The notes below the pieces were generated by a model that was not told the origin of the DNA, searched no databases, and saw nothing but the letters and a program-made list of their open reading frames with translations. The translations under genes and the position numbers were made by a program. A stretch of DNA of 64,000 bases, taken from the NCBI RefSeq assembly GCF_033118175.1, contig NC_083694.1, positions 34,867,608-34,931,607 on the forward strand, written 5' to 3'. Position 1 is the stretch's first letter; the number at the start of each line of letters is the position of its first letter. The DNA is from Dama dama. Its lineage: Eukaryota; Chordata; Mammalia; Artiodactyla; Cervidae. Positions 61,399-64,000 of this stretch are shown here, piece after piece.

Positions 61399-62182
61399 AG
61401 GAAGGGCAAATTAAGATCACAATGCACTACCACTATGGAGGTACACTGGTGATGTAGAATGACTGGAAGTTTTGTACATTGCTAGAGGGACTGAAAATTG
61501 GCACAACTACTTTTTTGGCATTATTTTTAGTCAAATATATGCATACTCTCTCTACTCCTAAGTATGTGTCTAATAGAAATGAGTAAATATGTTCACTAAA
61601 TGAAACATTTAAGAATGTTTACAGAAGCATTACTTATAAAAGCCCCTTTCTCTTAAAAAACAAACAGAAAACCCACTCTACTATGAACCAATAGTTAGAA
61701 AGGAAAAATAGTAGTATATTTATTTACAAAGCAATAAATGGAAACACTTCAGTACACAGCAAAGATGAATCTCACAGTTATAACACAGGGCAAAATAAAC
61801 TAGATTCTCTTTCTAAAAGGTTGAAAACTAAGCAAAATTCATCTATGGGTGATAAGAGGAAAAACAGAACCGCTCTGGAGAAGGTAGCAGTGACTGGGAC
61901 GTGGCAGAAGAGGGATTTCTAGGGTGCTGGTAATAATTCATTTCCTTATACGAGTGGGAATAACATGAGAACCCTCACTTTAAAAATTCACTGTTCTACA
62001 TATACCTGTAACTTGTGTGTTTTTCTTTATAAACACTTCAAAAAAAGACTATTAAAATAATATAAAATACATATATATTATATCTGGTACAGGAAAGACT
62101 GAGATTAGAGAGTCTTTTTAAGCTTTCCATATTAGTATATTTAACTTCTATACTAATTAGCTACTTTTAATGTAAATCTGCT
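61399..62182. other. Intron, nothing firmly recognised
   Basis: The stretch at 61420-62060 has faint L1-like wording ('gaaaattggcacaactactt', 'acaccagggcaaaataaact'-like), too diverged to call. Confidence 0.35.
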
Positions 62183-62580
62183 ATGGGCCAAAGTGCACCC
62201 CTCCAAAATTTGTATGTTGAAGCCCCAAACCCAAATGTGACTATATTCAGAGATAGGGCTAGAAGGAAGTAATTAAGGTTAAATGAGGTCATAAAGCTGG
62301 GGTCCTAACCCTATAAGATTAGTAACCTTATAAGAAGGGATACCAGAGCACTTGTGTATGCTTGTGCTTTCTCTCGCTCCCTCTCTCCACCCAACTGCCC
62401 CCACCATATGAGGATGTTAGGATATAACAAGATGGCCTTGTGTAAGCCAAGAAGAAAGACCTCACCAGGAATCAAATAGACTTCCCAACCTCCAGAAATA
62501 TGAGAAAATGTATTTTGGTTGTTTAAGCCACCCAGTCTGTGATATTTTATTATGGCAGTCCGAGCAGACTAATAAAACAA
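62183..62580 (+). mobile_element. Solo LTR of MaLR type (MLT1-like)
   Basis: 'ccctccaaaatttgtatgtt gaagcccc', 'aggtcataaagctggggtcc', 'gacttcccaacctccagaaa', 'gtttaagccacccagtctgt' and the terminal 'gagcagactaataaaaca' track the MLT1 consensus. No internal ERV-L sequence adjoins it. Confidence 0.85.
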
Positions 62581-63309
62581 GGTCCTAGAGAACTTGGCCC
62601 TAATAAAATATATTTAGAGTCAGACAAATTTTGTATGAAGTGGAAAGCGATGAATCTGGGTTCTTAAGAGCAAAATAAAGGTAAAGGAAGACTATCTACA
62701 ACTCCTAGCCTATATTGTAATCCTAGCCAATGTGGCTAACTAAATTTATTTAAATTTTATTTAAAATCCAGGTTCTCAGTCCCAACAGCCACATTTCAAG
62801 TATTCAATAGCCACATGTATTGGACAGTGCAGATAGAGAATATTTTCTTCATTGCAGAAAGTTTAGAGGCCAACACTATATATGGATCCAGGAAGGAATA
62901 TGATGATTTGAATTAGCTTCCTAATAAACCTTTCTGATTAGAAATCAAGTTATTATAAGCGTTTGTGCAAGAAAAGCGATATAATTCAACCAAGACAAAG
63001 CTCAACAGAAAGAATAAATGGCAGAATATTTAGCTGTTCAAGGTTGATAAGAGCAAGGTAGTTATCTATAAAATTGGTCCTCAATCACTTTATAGGAACA
63101 TTCTCAACCTTGCAACCTAAAGCTATTTGGTATTATGCTATCTAATTCTAGTATAATGTATATTTAATTCATTTTGCTAACTATATAATTGAAGTGGCTA
63201 TAAGATGACCAATGCAACAAGATATTTATTTATATATTTATTTAATATATTATCACTGCAGATAATGGGTTTATATATTAGCATAAAAATAAGATAAATT
63301 ATAATTTAC
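62581..63309. other. Intron between the LTR and exon a
   Basis: Unique AT-rich DNA up to the exon a donor. Confidence 0.5.
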
Positions 63310-63435
63310 CATTTAGCAACTCAATGAGTGCAGGGATTATCCCAGATTTGGCTAGCAATGCAGCACAAGAGTCATCCATAGATACAGTTCCAATCATTAT
63401 AACCACTTCTAAAACAAGGTCATCTTCTGCAGCAC
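63310..63435 (-). CDS. KIFAP3: KIFAP3 coding exon a (sixth from last), armadillo region
   Basis: KAP3 is the non-motor subunit that joins the KIF3A/KIF3B kinesin-2 motor to cargo in cilia and axons. Reading the minus strand, this 126-nt exon gives 41 whole codons starting AAEDDLVLEVV and ending ALIELLN, which I recognise as a late armadillo-type repeat of KAP3 (roughly residues 559-599 of about 792). It begins after a cacag acceptor with two bases completing a split codon and ends with a single G before donor gtaaat, so the next junction is phase 1. Both edges are phase 1, so the exon is frame-symmetric. Earlier exons lie beyond 64000. Identity is from recalled family sequence; the exon limits are read directly from the splice sites. 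Confidence 0.95.
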
Positions 63436-64000
63436 CTGTGGAGAGAACATCACAGAAAGTTTTCATTGAAATGTCCTGATACAAATCCTTTTATATTTCC
63501 AAGATTCCAATTCACAGAAAAGATACTGAAAGCTATTAATCAGTTTTTATGAACCTTTAACATGTGTACAAATTTTTCCTTTTCCCAAAGTTCCATGTTC
63601 AGAGAATTCCATTCCACAATGACAGTTTGTGGTTTCTGGAGTAGTAGAAAGGTGGTATTGTATTTTCAATAAGTCTTTGGAAATATAAATGAATGACAAT
63701 GTAAACACAGAAAATAGAAGAGTCATTCCAATGCCTCAAAGAACTTTGTGTGTGCATGTAAACTCATGTAGAGCAGGATGGTTATTTGGTAATTTAAAAC
63801 AGGCAGGATAAAAAAATAGTAAGGCAGGATAGTAAAGGGAAACTAATATTAAGAAAACATATTGTTAGGGAAAAAAGTATATACATATAAGAGGAGAACT
63901 AGTGACTGCTTTTCTGGGAGAAAGAAATTAGAAGTAGGGCAAGAACTAGAGGCCTGGGAATGTAGTATAATAATGGTCACAAAATACTGCTCTAGCAGCT
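63436..64000. other. Intron upstream of exon a, to window edge
   Basis: No further KIFAP3 exon was found before the right edge; no repeat recognised. Confidence 0.5.

Noticed and set aside
1..64000. CRISPR arrays, operons, phage or toxin-antitoxin systems
   Set aside because: The DNA is vertebrate intronic and intergenic; the regular repeats are SINEs and microsatellites with no spacer pattern.

Overview
The window is mammalian nuclear DNA from a ruminant, almost certainly a bovid (cattle, sheep or goat type). Three kinds of repeat show this. There are many Bov-tA (tRNA-Glu-derived) SINEs, BovB (RTE-type) LINE fragments with a recognisable reverse-transcriptase YADD block, and ruminant-style L1 3' ends. 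Coding density is very low, the DNA is AT-rich, and there is no bacterial, viral or organellar gene content.

The only gene I can support is the 3' part of KIFAP3 (kinesin-associated protein 3, KAP3), the non-motor subunit of heterotrimeric kinesin-2. It lies on the minus strand. Its last six coding exons were read from 63435 down to the stop codon at 10150-10152: exon a 63310-63435, b 59462-59560, c 57580-57665, d 46453-46642, e 38038-38137 and f 10150-10258. All junctions are GT-AG, all phases match (1, 1, 0, 1, 2), and together they encode the C-terminal ~235 residues: the last armadillo-type repeats followed by an acidic, then Gly/Tyr-rich tail. Earlier exons lie beyond the right edge. A candidate 3' UTR with an ATTAAA signal runs to about 9800.

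Layout: 1-9800 is downstream intergenic DNA with an L1 tail, old interspersed repeats, two MER5A-like copies, a MaLR-type LTR, Bov-tA and BovB pieces and a MIR. From 10259 to 38037 is a 28-kb last intron with Bov-tA, L1, L2 and MIR remnants. From 38138 to 46452 is an 8.3-kb intron holding two BovB fragments in opposite orientation. From 46643 to 57579 is an 11-kb intron with a CG/CA alternating tract, a third BovB copy and an L1 3' end split by a SINE. Shorter introns follow to the right edge, with a second MaLR-type LTR at 62183-62580.

I found no undescribed multi-gene system. The points most worth a second look are: the stop codon of KIFAP3 overlapping a splice-donor-like sequence; opposite-orientation repeats flanking exons d and e, which could pair in the pre-mRNA; a 50-bp perfect purine-pyrimidine alternating tract beside a near-palindrome; nested insertions with clear target-site duplications; and a weak donor on a frame-preserving exon.
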